Assembly (NCBI GenBank): GCA_015179125.1
Contig: WHVA01000427.1
Coordinates: 35,999-99,998 of the forward strand
Source of the DNA: Gautieria morchelliformis
Lineage: Eukaryota; Basidiomycota; Agaricomycetes; Gomphales; Gomphaceae
Direction of reading: 5' to 3'
DNA length: 64,000 bases
Part shown: positions 35,696 through 48,093 of the stretch, piece by piece
How positions within the stretch are numbered: position 1 is the stretch's first letter
Layout of the letters: each line of letters opens with the position of its first letter
Made by a program: the position numbers and the translations under genes
The notes under the pieces: generated by a model
What the model was told of the DNA's origin: nothing
The model's database searches: none
The model's input: only the letters and a program-made list of their open reading frames with translations

Positions 35696-35954
35696 TTGGA
35701 AATGTGTCTCACTGTGCATATACTACCACCCGGCTCTTTAGTGCCCATGGCAGTGGGGCGGCCAAATGATTATGTAAGGGAGCTGGCTGGGAAAAGAAGA
35801 AAAACAAATGAAATAGAAGTACAATTGTTTGATAGAAAATTTCAGAAGAATTCTGAAAATAAAGTGATCATAGGGGAATGATCTGAAAATAAATTGGAAA
35901 GAACTACGAATGGTGGAATTTATTTGGCTTGATTTTGGTACAGGAGTATAAATG

Positions 35955-38076
35955 CACCCAACAGGATGTTGGATGGCGGTGGGGGGAGCCGGGGCAGGCC
36001 TCCTTTGACAAACTCAAGGAGCTGATCACTTCTGCCCCAGTCCTGATCTTTCCCAATGACTCTCACCCTTATTGAGTTGAAGTGGATTCTTCTGATGCAG
36101 CCACTGGAGGGGTCTTGTCACAGAAGTTGTCAGAAGATGGTGGAAGGTGGCATCCGATTACCTTCTTCTCCAAGAGCCTTAGCCCTGTGGAGCAGAATTA
36201 TGAGATCCATGACAAGGAAATGCTGGCGATCATCCAGGCACTGGAGGAGTGGTGACACTTCCTTGAAGGTGCCCTGTGTCCATTTGAGATCTGGACAGGC
36301 CACAAGAACCTTGAGTACTTCTGCATGTCCAAGAAATTGAACCAACGACAAGCATGGTGGTCCTTATACCTGTCTCGGTTCGACTTGATGCTCCATCACT
36401 GCCCTGGCCACACCATGGGCAAGCCTGATGCCCTATCCCACCGTGCAGATCACGGAAGCAGAAGCGGAGACAATGCTGACATGACATTGCTCCGCCCAAG
36501 CCTCTTTGCAATCCGTGCCCTCAAAGGAGTAACTGTAGTTGGGGCAGAAGCGGAGATGCTCCGGGACATCTGGAGGCAGTACCAGAATGGAGAGAAGGAG
36601 GAATTGGTGCTGAAAGCAGTGGAGGAGCTGCAGAAAGGGCACTCACTGTCAGTACGGGCAGTGGAAGTGGTTGGAACGTGATGGCTTGCTCCACTTCAGG
36701 GGCAAGGTCTATGTTCAGGATGGGGCGGACCTCCGCCGCCACATCATGTCCCAATACCATGACACCCGGTTCGCGGGACATGCTGGCAGGTGGAAGACAC
36801 TGGAGTTAGTGGCTCGGAACTACTGGTTGCCTCAGATGTCCCGCTACATTGGACAGTATATGAAGATGTGTGACCTTTGCCTCCGGACCAAAGCACAGTG
36901 GCATCCACCTGTCGGAGAGCTTGTTCCACTCCCCATTCCAGAGTCCTGCTGAGACACCATCAGTGTCGACTTCATCATTGAACTCCTGGAGTCTCACGGC
37001 TACGACACAATCATGAATGTCATGGACTCGGTAAGCAAGGTGTCCCACTTCATTCCGATGCACATGATGATCACGGCCCTTGGAGTGGCCCACCTGTTCC
37101 TTGTGCATGTCTGGAAGTTGCATGGGCTCCTGAAGCAAGTCATTTCTGATTGAGGTCCACAGTTCGTTGCGAAACTGACACGGGAGCTCTACCACCTGCT
37201 TGGAATAAAGCTGGCTACCACAACAGCATACCACCTGCAGGGCAATGGACAGATGGAACGGGTCAATCAGGAGCTAGAGCAATATATCCACCTCTTCGTC
37301 AACGAGAGGCAGGATGACAGGGATGAGCTACTTCCACTGGCGGAATTCCAATACAACAGCTATGTACATTCTGCCACACAGCAGACTCCCTTCATGCTCG
37401 ACTCCGGGAGACACCCGTGTATGGGCTTTGAGCCATGCCAGGCAGAGTCCTGACTCGAGACGGTCAACGAGTTCCGAGGCCGCATGGACTCGACCCTTTC
37501 AGAAGCCAAGTCTGCCCTTGCAAGGGCCAAGGACGACATGGCAAGGTACTACAACCAATGCCGGGTTCCTTCCCTGGAGTACCAAGTCAGAGACAAGGTA
37601 TATTTGGATGCAAGTGACATCTGCACCACACGCCCTTCACAGCAGCTTGCCCACTGGTACCTTGGACCCTTCACAGTGATGCGGAGGGTTGGACGGAATG
37701 CGTACCACCTCTGACTTCTGAACTCCATGTCCCGCCTCCACCCCGTCTTCAATGTAGTGAAGTTGCTCCTGGCTCCAAAAGATCCAATTCCAGTCCAGAG
37801 GGCTCATCTGCCACCTCCGCCAGAAATTGTAGATGGGGAAGAGCATTATGTGGTGGAACGGATCCTTGATAGCCGGTTCGTGTGAGGACGACTCCAATTC
37901 CTGGTGAAATGGGAAGGATATGGGTATGAGGAGAATTCATGGGTCCCAGAGCAAGACGTCTCCACTCCAGACAAACTCCGCAAGTTCTACAGGACACACC
38001 CTGGTGCCCCTCATTGAATCCTTTCAATCCCTTGTGTCCTGTGCTTCAAGGACGCAGCACGCTAGAGGGGGGATGA
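35955..38076 (+). mobile_element. Old chromovirus fragment 1: RT end, RNase H, integrase, chromodomain
   Basis: This segment aligns with 52537-54658 of the young chromovirus but is decayed. RNase H pieces (ITFFSKSLSPVEQNYEIHDK), the integrase zinc region (CDLCLRTKAQWHPP) and the chromodomain (EEHYVVERILDSRFV) are recognisable between stops. Many differences from the young copy are CG to TG or CA changes. It keeps a base near the integrase finger that the young copy has lost. It is truncated at the 5' side inside the reverse transcriptase. Confidence 0.82.
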
Positions 38077-38560
38077 TGTCAGGGGACACCCTGTGTTCCA
38101 GTTCTGACACCATGCCAAGTTCCAACTCCATTTCTAACTCCACTTCTAGTTCCGCTTCAATTTCCCACTCCGCTTTCGGAAATGGTTCTGCTTTGGGGGG
38201 AACTTCCACCAGTTATGTTCGCCTTGCCAATTCCACTCCACTTTCCAACTTCCGCTCTCGGAACAGTGTCGGAAGTCAAGCGACTCATGTAGTAGGTGGC
38301 ATCAAGGGTAGATCAAGGGTCAGGGAGGTCAGGGGGATGCAGGGCTTATGGTGAGTGCCGAGTGTTGTCCCTGGCTGTGGAGCGCAGTATAATACGGGCT
38401 TGCTGACATTGGGGGCCCTTAGACTTTTCTCTTCACATTTCCCCTTGTCAGGTGAGAATCCCCTCTCTTGTATACTCAGTTCATTTATACATACTTTGGA
38501 TTTCCCCTTGTCAGTTGTGTGGTAGTGTGATCTCCATGGCCAACTAGGGTTGTCCTTACA
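38077..38560 (+). repeat. LTR of old chromovirus fragment 1
   Basis: Starts TGTCAGGGGACACC directly after a purine tract and ends GTCCTTACA, matching the young LTRs at 48930-49391 and 54659-55120 with many transitions. It is about 20 nt longer than they are. Confidence 0.78.
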
Positions 38561-39104
38561 ATTGGGGTGAGATTGCCATCCTTGCTGAGGTTGTTAGCAT
38601 ATTTGTTTTTTTTCTGACCCTTGGACACATTGTTCCCTTTTAGCTTATCCTTGCCTTTGCCTTGGTTGTTATTGCTGGCATTGGCATTGGAATTGCCAGA
38701 ACTTTGACCTTGACGTTTTCATTGTTCTGAGGAGCTCAGTTTTGGTTGGACCTGTCAGTTTGGCCTTGGGTTTGGGTGCAAGGTCTCATGGGGGACTTCT
38801 GTCAGGAGGACCCTCTCCTGAGGAAATTTCTAGCCTTGGCTTCGGTTCTGACCTGAACACATCACAAGAGGTTTCCAAAGCTTTGGGTTTGGGAATTGTC
38901 CCAGAATGGCACCAAGGTGGTGGGTTGAGACACGCTGGTAGGTGAAGGCCGTGGTGATGCAGAGATGTGTCAGGAGTGGAGCGGGCATCCCTGACTTTGA
39001 TCAGGGGTGCCAGGTATATAGGTAGTGCACTGATAGAGGAGGTCCTTAGCTTTTCCTCTTTGGATCCTCCTCTACCAGACTGTGTGAGTCCGCTGTCTAG
39101 GGAG
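38561..39104. other. Spacer between two old chromovirus fragments
   Basis: On the minus strand, a Lys/Asn-rich low-complexity stretch is readable at about 38560-38720, perhaps from another retroelement gag. Otherwise nothing is recognised. Confidence 0.3.
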
Positions 39105-41000
39105 AGTTGCCTTCACAGCAGGAAAAGCTCTCCTACAAGGACCGGTGGTTGCACCATGTGTAAAGTGATAGGCAATTTCAGCATCAGCAATTCTGAGTTG
39201 GATTTCAGAACACCCTCTGAGCATACAGCACACGACACCCCTTCCTTCGAAGTCGTTCCTTCAGCCTTGGGTCCATCCCTGAGCATCCCTTTGAATCCCG
39301 TGATGATGGACCAGTCCAAATGGATCCGGAATATCAAAGAGGAGCTCTGGGCGAGCCAAGCGAAGAATGAGGAAATAGCAAACACACTACACCTCATCAT
39401 GGCCAAATTAGATGTGAGGCCAATGGCCCAAGAGCCAAGAAGTGAAGAAGCACAAACCAAAGAGTTCAGGGGGTTCAGAAATTTGGAAGGAGAAGCTGAT
39501 CGGCTGGTGACAGGTTTGGGGTGGGGAAAAGTAAAGCTGGCGACACCCTTGTATTTCGATGGGGACTGAGAATGGGGCTGAGCCTTCCTGAACTCCCTGA
39601 CCCTATACTTTGTGATCAGTGGAGATGCTTTGCCCTCAGATCAAGCCCCCATCCACTGGGTCCACTGGGCTCTGTCATTCTTCAAGTCTGGCTGAGCCGC
39701 ACATTTTGCGAATCGAGTCCTGTGTGCCGAAGCCAAAACCCGAACTCTGCACTTTCAATCTTGGGCGGATTTCCAAAAGGAGTTCATGGACCAGTTCTGC
39801 CTGAGGAATGGGCAGCTCACCACCCTCACAAGAAGGCACTCGCTGGTGCCAAGGCAAAGACCCACTCAATGAGTACATCGACCATTTCTAGGAACTGATA
39901 GACCTGGTGGGATACGATGATGATAAAATGACAGTCATCAAATTTCGCTGAGGGTTAGACCTGAGCCTACAGAACAAGGTAGCACTGCTCAGAGACAGTG
40001 CCCCAGACTTTGACGACCCTGAGGGATGGAACGAGGCTTCCCGAAGAGTGTCCCAAAACAGAGACATGAACAAGGCATTACTCGAAACAAGCTGAAGGTT
40101 TGGCAGACCTACCCGAGGCCCCAGCACCTTGCCAAAGGCAGCTGTAGTCCCAGTGTTCATACTGAGCCCCTGTTCCATGGACCAAGGCAAGCCATGACCC
40201 CAGCTCTGCCGAAAGATGGCCTGGCCCTGATGGACATAGACCACACACACCAAAGCAGTCGCCCCTTGGTAACTTGCTAACAATGCTGGAAGTCTGGCCA
40301 CTACAGCCTAAGAGCGCCCCCAGGCCTTTGATGTTTGAACCATGACCCTCAAAGAAAAACTGGAGATTGTCCCGGAACTCCTTGCCCTGGCCAATGCAAG
40401 CCGAGGAACTCCCAAGTTGGGAGAGGAACCAACAACTCGAGAGGTGACAAAGGATGTAGAAGAACCAGCGTTGGGTTTTCTAGATCACAGCAGGTGAGAA
40501 GTGTGCCTCCGTTGCCTGTACATAACTGGTTCTCTTGTCTCGAAGTTGAGAATGAAACACCCCCCACTCACCTCACCTTTGCAAGAGAATTCGGTTGAAG
40601 CCACACAGAAACCTGCCCTCCAGATGTACACTCCCCGACTTTGTGCCTTCAAAAAAAGAATGCTGAGACAATGCGTGATCAGCTTCGTCAGCACCACCAA
40701 GTCCCTGGTGGTCAAAGTGGAAATTCAGACCACTGACACCAGAGAGGTTAAGTCCAGACCTGCCCTGATTGACAGCAGGGCCATAGGGATATTCATGGAT
40801 AGAGCATACATGGAGAGGAACTGACTTAGTATGCAGAAGCTCCAGAAGCCAATCTACATATGCAATGTAGACAGGAGTCCGAACACCTCAGGAGCAGTTA
40901 CAGAGGTCATAGATGCCATCCTCCGGTTCAACAGGCATTCCAAGAGGACTACATTCATAGTCACCTCCCTTGGGGTGCAGGACATCATCATCGGCTTGTA
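39105..41000 (+). mobile_element. Old chromovirus fragment 2: gag and protease
   Basis: This segment aligns with about 49385-51255 of the young element, starting at the LTR end and leader. The gag is split by stops, but EELWASQAKNEEIANTLHLI and the later gag helices are readable. The protease motif reads PALIDSRAIG where the young copy has PALVDCGATG. It ends abruptly near 41000, before the reverse transcriptase. A GGGTTTT heptamer at 40473-40479 lies five codons before the gag stop. Confidence 0.78.
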
Positions 41001-41560
41001 AGCGCTTGATAATTATATAACTATACAATGACTTCTCAGTATATGCTTGAGTGCAAGATACTCTATATGATTACCTATATGATGACTTCTACAGAAACGT
41101 ATAGGTGAGTGAGAATAAATGTAAGACTGAGAACGAGTCTCTCACCTCAGTATATGCTCAAGTGCAAGATACTGAGTAAGAGGGACTTCTAACTATCTAC
41201 TTTATAGTCTACAGAGAACAATGGTGAAATAAAACAATAGTGACTGTGCACAAGCTATCTATAGCAATGAACAATGGAATCCTGAGACAACAATGGCACC
41301 CTAAGTTATTTGTCACATAGTGTGACATGGGGTGATGTGGTTTGCTCGCAGCTTACGTGTTCACTCCTACACTCCCCCTCAAACCGTAGTCAGCCTGAGT
41401 TCAACCACAAAGTGCTTTACCTTCGCAGACGGCAATGCTTTGGTAAGCGTGTCTGCAACCATGTCATCGGTTGGGCAATAGACCAATCGAATTGCACCCT
41501 TCTCGACGATCCTTTTATGATTAAAATGTTAGATCAATGCCTTTGACAAAGGGTTTCTAT

Positions 41561-41700
41561 TGCTCAGCGGTTGGGACCGCTATATCTGTCCTTTTCCTGT
41601 GTGCTGACTAAGCCTTCCAAGGTGCGCCCAGCACTGATGGATGAAGGTCACGTGACCGTGTTGATGAAAGAATGGTCTTGATCTAGAGGATAACTATCTC
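41561..41700. repeat. Repeat copy, inverted relative to 44945-45085
   Basis: The block around GCGGTTGGGACCGCTATATC is repeated in reverse orientation at 44945-45085. It probably belongs to copia sequence that also flanks the large inverted repeat. Confidence 0.55.
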
Positions 41701-42545
41701 AAAAGGCTTCACTTTTGAGGTAGTCTAGAGTAAACAATAATAGTAGACTCTCAACGAAGAATTGGAGTAAACTATCGAGACTTAAGTTCTGTAGCTATCA
41801 AACAACACTACAGTGACTTCAGGGGTTGAAACAGTTGATTCTGGATGATTGATTCATACATTCGTGGTAGCTACTTATACTATACTAGTGATAACTACTA
41901 GTGTTTGAGATAGTGAGTTAATGGGTTGAAAAACTACGTATAACTAAAGGGGTGACTACTTATAGTCATAAAGCCATGGGAGTGATGGGGATAGTGTCAG
42001 GGGTGTTAAGCTTTGGAATAAGGTCTTGTACCTACTATACAAAGCCCCTGTCTGCGTGGTGTCAGGGTGGTAGTCAGCTGGTCATGTCATGGAGCTCAAT
42101 AGAAAATAGAAATCAAATCCCTCCTGTGTAGCATAAATGCTAGTCTTGGTGATGGGGCCACTGGCTCTGTGCCTCTTCTATGGGGCAGCTGATTGAGCAC
42201 ATGTACTTGGAATGTCATTCTGTAGTCATTCCGCGACATCCGATGCTTCTGCGCAGTCTGTGCTCCTCTGCAGCGTTTGGTGCCCACACCTCCTCAGTGC
42301 CTGTGGCCTGGCGCCTGTCGACATCATGGCCGATGCCATCAGTCGATAGGCGTGCTATCTCTGATCGGCCTCACATGGTCGATGCTCTTGTCCCTGTATC
42401 TTATCTGATCTACAGATAAGATAGCTGCTCATGATGTCATGTGTCTGTCGTTTGTATGTGTTGATGTCTGTCGTGAGTGTCGTTCCTATTCTTTTAGTCG
42501 ATTATTCTCTTTTTTCTTTTATTAGTTTCTTTGTATATATAGATG
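41687..42545 (+). repeat. Left arm of large inverted repeat (copia LTR-like)
   Basis: This arm pairs with 42825-43668 in reverse complement over about 0.85 kb, at roughly 90 percent identity by eye. It contains an 11-bp hairpin at 42397-42423 (TATCTTATCTG, 5-nt loop, complement). Confidence 0.75.
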
Positions 42546-42596
42546 ACTTTAAATAGAATAATTGCATGTATCACAACAGATCCAACGGATAAAATG

Positions 42597-42827
42597 GTAT
42601 CATACATCAATATGTTTGGTTCGAGCATGATATTGATGATCTTTGGCAAGCGCGATGGCGGACTGCTTGTCACAAAACAGGGTAGTGGGTAACAATTTTT
42701 CATCGAAAAGTTGTTCAATGAGTGACCAAAGCCATAGGGCTTCTTTTGCAGCGTGAGTAGCGGCTACGTATTCACTTTCCATTGTGGATAATGTTGTGAT
42801 ATATGCAACTATATTTAAATCATCCAT
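42597..42827 (-). mobile_element. Copia RNase H fragment
   Basis: Minus-strand residues STMESEYVAATHAAKEALWL, TLFCDKQSAIALAKD and HARTKHIDV are the copia RNase H core. The fragment sits in the centre of the large inverted repeat and is cut on both sides. Confidence 0.8.
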
Positions 42828-43668
42828 ATATATATAGAAACTAATAAAAGAAACAAAAAGAAGGATCCATCAAAGAATAGGAACGACACTCACGACAGAC
42901 ATTGACACATACAAACGACAGACACATGACATCACGAGCAGCTATCTTATCTGTAGATCAGATAAGATACAGGGACAAGAGCATCGACCATGTGAGGCCG
43001 ATCAGAGATAGCGCGCCTATCGACTGATGGCATCGGCCATGACGTCGACAGGCGCCAGGCCACAGGCACCAAGGAGGTATCGGCACCAAATGCCGCAGAG
43101 GAGTATAGACTGTGCAGGAGCATCGGACGTTGTGGAATGATGACAGAACATCATTCCAAGCACGTATGCTCAATCAGCTGCCCCATAGAAGAGGCACAGA
43201 GATGGCAGCCCCATCACCAAGAGTAGCATTTATGCTACACAAGAGAAACTTAATTTCTATTTTCTATTGAGCTCCATGACACGACCAGCTGAGTACTATA
43301 TTAACATCATGTAGACAGGAGCTTTGTATAGTAGGTACAAGACTCTATTCCAAAGCCTAACACCCCTGTCATTATCCCCATCTTTTCCATGGCTTTATGA
43401 CTACAAGTAGTCACCCCTTTAGTTACATATAGTTTTTTGACCCATTTACCCATTATCCTGAACACTGGTAGTTATCACTATTATAGTATAAGTAGCTACC
43501 ACAAATGTACGAACTGAACATCCAGAATTTACTGTTTCACCCCCTGAAGTCACTGTATTCTTGTTTGATAGCTACAGAACTTAAATCTTGATAGTTTTCT
43601 CCAATTCTTCGTTGAGAGTCTATTATCACTGTCTACTCTAAACTATCTCAAAAGCGAAGCCATTTGAG
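42825..43668 (-). repeat. Right arm of large inverted repeat (copia LTR-like)
   Basis: Reverse-complement partner of 41687-42545, with the matching hairpin at 42943-42969. The solo LTR beginning at 43675 lies just outside this arm. Confidence 0.75.
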
Positions 43669-43674
43669 ACAGGT

Positions 43675-44940
43675 TGTCATGACACGTTTATTCCTCATAC
43701 TCAGGTGCTCTGTCCTGCCATTTCTCACCCATTTCCATGTTCGTTCCAATCGCCATTGTCATGTTCGGCAACCGATGCTCGCTGATTCGCGCCAATTACC
43801 ATCGCCACGCCGTTAAACGCACGACCGACGGCTTTGGACTGACTTGGCAGTCATCACTGGGTCTACCACCTCCTCTGCTCGACCCTCTTCCGATGGTGTT
43901 CTGGTAGTTGGATTGTCATGACCTGTGTATTTCCTGCACCTTGGTATCCCCATTTTCCCTTTCGCTACTCCTCCTCGGTGTTCGCTCGGCTTCGCCCTCC
44001 ACCTCGACCTCTCCCCCCTATGTCACCTCTGTTTGCCCTTCCTTGCATTTCGCCGAACAGCTATTCGCTGCTCGCATCATTCGCCAGCAGGCACACCATC
44101 AAATACAATCGATACCATTCACCAGGCATGATGGTTCATCATTAACCCCATCGTCTTCTTAATCCAACCCCATTGGGCGTTCGTATGGTCAAAGTGTGTT
44201 CGCAGGACATCTCTCCCATAGGTCGTGCGGAATCAACCCAGTAGACCAAGAGTCCGTGCAGGGAAGCATGTATGCGGGTCCCAAGACATGGTTTTGTCCA
44301 TAAGTGCCTTCGCCACCTTTACTCTCCGTCATTTCATGTTCTCCCTCTTCTCACATTCTATTGTATGTTTATTTCATCTATGTTGTATCATGACTGCGCA
44401 CCCCTATCCAACCCTGACTTGTGACGGCCTCTTTCCTATTTGCTGATACCTTACGAGCATTCGATATAAGTAGTTTACATTCGCATGTATATTCCCCAGT
44501 TCAATTATCATACGTCGTCCATCTTGTGCAAACTTGACCTTGCTGTGGTCATCGTCTTAAGCCTTCTCTTGGAGACTTCTATTTCAACTAGCAGAGGACT
44601 TAGGCATCACTGGTGAGTTCTCATACTTCATCTTCATTACCTTAGCCTTCGAACTATTGTCTGCGCTGTTGGCGAAGGGCTCCGAAGGAGCACCTTCGCC
44701 AGCGAAGGGATTGTCGAGACTTAGACAACCCTTCCGTGAGACCTTGCACGTTACATTGTCAAGAGCCACGGGCTATTTTGCTACGACTGTAGATAGGGTG
44801 AGCCCCGTTTAGGCAAACCCTCTTACCTTGTGGACATTCATTGGTTCACCTATTCGCCGAACGGCATACTTATTCGGTTATTCGGGCATTCGCTGTGTTC
44901 ACTAATACATGATATTAACGCCTGAAAACCAATCTTGACA
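43675..44940 (+). mobile_element. Solo LTR with 5-bp target-site duplication
   Basis: The 1266-nt LTR begins TGTCATGACACG and ends ATCTTGACA. It is flanked by CAGGT on both sides (43670-43674 and 44941-44945). The same LTR family occurs at 45405-46611 (truncated) and, inverted, at 56071-57337. No internal sequence is attached, so it probably arose by LTR-LTR recombination. Confidence 0.85.
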
Positions 44941-44944
44941 CAGG

Positions 44945-45085
44945 TGTCCTCTAGATTGAGACCATTTCCTCATTGAGCGGTCACGTGATCACCATTCACC
45001 AGTGCTGGACGCGCCCCGAAGAGCTTAGTGAGCACATAGCACAAGGGCAGATATAGCGGTCCCAACCGCTAAGCAATAGGAATTC
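44945..45085. repeat. Repeat copy, inverted relative to 41561-41700
   Basis: Contains the reverse complement of the GCGGTTGGGACCGCTATATC block. It adjoins the copia fragment at 45090-45404. Confidence 0.5.
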
Positions 45086-45089
45086 TTTA

Positions 45090-45404
45090 TCAAGGCATTT
45101 TAATTTGAAATTTAATCATAAAAGATAAGGATACAATCGATTGATGTTTTGCACTCCAGGATACAGCTCCGCCGTTGATGATGAACGCATATCCGGAAAT
45201 CACATGCCTATCTTCGGCCGTACTGCCATCAGCATGGGCGTATCCGATCAGTTCATTCTTCGTATGTCCGTAAGTCAACCATAGATTCATAGTGCCCTTC
45301 AGGTACTGAACATTTTGTTTAACAGCACTCCAGTGACTGGGGCCAAACTTGGTCAAATATCTGGATACAGCTTGTATGGTGGAGGCGATATCAGGATGGG
45401 TTCC
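45090..45404 (-). mobile_element. Copia RT/RNase H fragment
   Basis: Minus-strand residues HPDIASTIQAVSRYLTKFG, YLKGTMNLWLTYG and HVISGYAFIINGGAVSWSAK are the copia connection and RNase H region. The upstream part is cut by the LTR starting at 45405. Confidence 0.78.
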
Positions 45405-46611
45405 TGTCATGATGCGTTTATTTCCTATACCCAGTCGCTCTATCCTCTCATTCCTCACTCAACCTCTATGTTTGCTCCGATCGCCATTCGCCGAGTTCGG
45501 CGATCGGTCTTCGCTGTTCGCATCATTCACCATAGCCACGCCATGAAAGCACGATCGATGCCCTTTGACCGGCTTGGTGGTTCATCACTGACCCTATCAC
45601 CTCCTCGGCTCAAACCCCTTTAGATGTTCCTATGGTCAGATTGGCACGACTTGTGTATTTCCTGTACCCAGCTATCCCTGTTTCCCCTTTCACCACTCCC
45701 CTCCGTGTTCGCTCGGTTTTGCCCCTCCCTTCGACCACGCCTCCTCTATGTCCTCTCCATTCGCCCTTTGCCACATTTGCCAAATGACCATTCGCTGCTT
45801 GCATCATTCGCCAGCAGGCACGCCATCAAACACGATCGACATCCTCTACCCGGCATGATGGTCCATCACTGGCCCCATCATCTTCCTAATGCAACCCCTT
45901 TAGGTGTTCATATGGCCAGGATGCATTCGCAGGACGTCCTACCCATAGGTCATGTGGGATCAACCCAGCAGACAAAGAATCCGTGCAGGGTGGCATATAT
46001 GCAGGTCCCAAGGCGTGTTTTCGTACATAGGTGCCTTCACCCTCTTTCCTCTCCATCGTTTCATGTTTGTACTCCTCTTCCATTCTATTGTATGTTTATT
46101 TCATCTATTTGTATCATGACTGCGCACACCTATCCAACCCTGACTCATGATGGCCTCTTTCCTATTTGCTGTTACCATACGAGCATTTGATATAAGTAGT
46201 TTACATTCACATGTATATTCCCCAGTTCAATTATCATACGTCCATCTTGTGCAAAACTTGACCTCGCTGTGACTATCGCCTTGAGCCTTCTCCTGTAAAT
46301 TTCTATCTTCGACCAGAGGAAGACTTAAGCATCACTGGTGAGTTTTCATAGTTCATCTTCGTTACCTTAGCCTTCGAACTATTATCTGTGCTGTCGGCGA
46401 AGGGCTCCGAAGGAGCGCCTTCACCGGTGAAAGGATTGTTGCTACTTAGACAACCTTTCGGTGACACCTTGCAGGTTACATAGGGCCAACCCCGATTGGG
46501 CAGCCCTCTTACCTTCTGAACATTTATTGGTTCACTCTATTCGCTGAATGGCATAATTATTCGCACAAGTTATTCGGGCATTCACTGTGTTCACTAATAC
46601 ATGATATTAAT
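45405..46611 (+). mobile_element. Truncated LTR of the 1266-nt family
   Basis: Starts TGTCATGATGCG and follows the solo LTR at 43675-44940 until ATATTAA, then is cut by another LTR beginning TGTAAGAACC. It lacks the terminal segment ending TTGACA. It interrupts the copia fragment to its left. Confidence 0.78.
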
Positions 46612-47122
46612 GTAAGAACCCGGCCTTTGGCTGGTTATATACCAGTACAACCCTTTTTCTGAGCCCGAGCCTTGTATACTCGTGCCCGAGTACTTGTGAT
46701 TCTAAGCCTGAGCCCGAGCCCGAGCCTGAGCTCATATCCAACCTTGATCCCATGCCGGAACCCCCTTAGTTACTGATCCCATTCCATCACGCATCACTTG
46801 TATATTGACCTCGCCCTGATTCCCCCGTATATGCTTGCCCCTGACCCTCGCCCATATATAAACCCCCTGTATGCATTCCTATTCTTCAGTCTGAAAATCA
46901 ACTATTGTACTCTTGATCCTTAGCTAGTTTCTAAGTCTTCGCCTCTTAAGCCAAACCTCGCCTCTTATTTGTTTACCTCCGAAGTTGGGACTCGTATGTA
47001 GGGTCGGCGCAGCACATAAGCTGAAGCCAAGTCCCTCTCTGACCTCCCTATCAGAACCTCGCCCCGTAACCTCAGACCTTACCTCGGGTTCGGTCAACCT
47101 TACAAAGGATCGTATCGTAACA
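46612..47122 (+). repeat. LTR 1 of a second Ty3-type element
   Basis: Starts TGTAAGAACCCGG and ends ATCGTAACA. It is highly similar to 47518-48049 and contains a degenerate CCTGAG/CCCGAG hexamer array. Confidence 0.75.
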
Positions 47123-47517
47123 GTATTTTCAGACTGCTTATTTTGCCTTTCGGCCCTTCTTGCCACGGCTCCCGCATATCAATGGCACCATTATCCTCAG
47201 TGGGCCTCGGAGCAACCTCAGGTTGGACCTCAGGCATAACTTCACCTGAGGGACTGTCCTCCTGAGAGAGCAGTGTTTGGTCGAACACGTTGCTGGCGCT
47301 GTTCATGTCAACGGCAGAGTTGAACAACGCTTGCGGGTGCACCATAATCGCTGGCACTTGGTTTTGCTGCCTCCTACCCAGCCTTTTATCTAACCTTGGC
47401 TATGATTTAAGCTTCGCCTTTCTGGCTACTTAACATCAGGCTGAGATCTAGATTCGAGGATAGGCAAACCTTGTTCATATTACGGCCTCGAGGGTCTCGG
47501 CCATAAGGGGGAAATAC
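47123..47517 (+). mobile_element. 395-nt internal remnant between two LTRs
   Basis: Starts with the same post-LTR leader (GTATTTTCAGACTGCTTA) as the sequence after LTR 2. It ends with a purine tract, AAGGGGGAAATAC, just before LTR 2, as expected for a PPT. No coding sequence is left. Confidence 0.6.
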
Positions 47518-47612
47518 TGTAAGAACCCGGCCTTTGGCCAGTTACTTACCGGTACAACCCTTTTTTCGAGCCCGAGCCTTGTGATACTCGTGCCCGAGTA
47601 CTTGTGATTCTA

Positions 47613-47645
<33 letters not shown>

Positions 47646-48049
47646 TCATATCCAACCTTGATCCCATGCCCGAATCCCCTTAGTTACTGATCCCATTCCA
47701 TCACGCATCACTTGTATATTGACCTCGCCCTGATTCCCCCGTATATGCTCGCCCCTGACCCTTACCCTCGCCTGTATATAAACCCCCTGTATGCATTCCT
47801 ATTCTTCAGTCTGAAATCAACTACTCTTGATCCTTAGCTAGTTTCTAAGTCTTCGCCTCTTAAGCCAAACCTCGCCTCTTATTCATTTACCTCCGAAGTT
47901 GGGACCCATACATAGGGTCGGCGCAGCACATAAGCTGAAGCCAAGTCCCTCTCCGACCTCCCTATCAGAACCTCGCTCTGTAACCTCGGACCTTACCTCG
48001 GGTTTCACCCCCAAGCTCGGTCAACCTTACGAAGGATCGTATCGTAACA
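47518..48049 (+). repeat. LTR 2 of the same element
   Basis: Starts TGTAAGAACCCGG and ends ATCGTAACA. It is 532 nt, longer than LTR 1 by small insertions, and includes about five clean CCTGAG units. It is followed by a leader and a gag. Confidence 0.75.
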
Positions 48050-48093
48050 GTATTTTCAGACTGCTTACACCCTACATATCCCTTTTCTTCACT

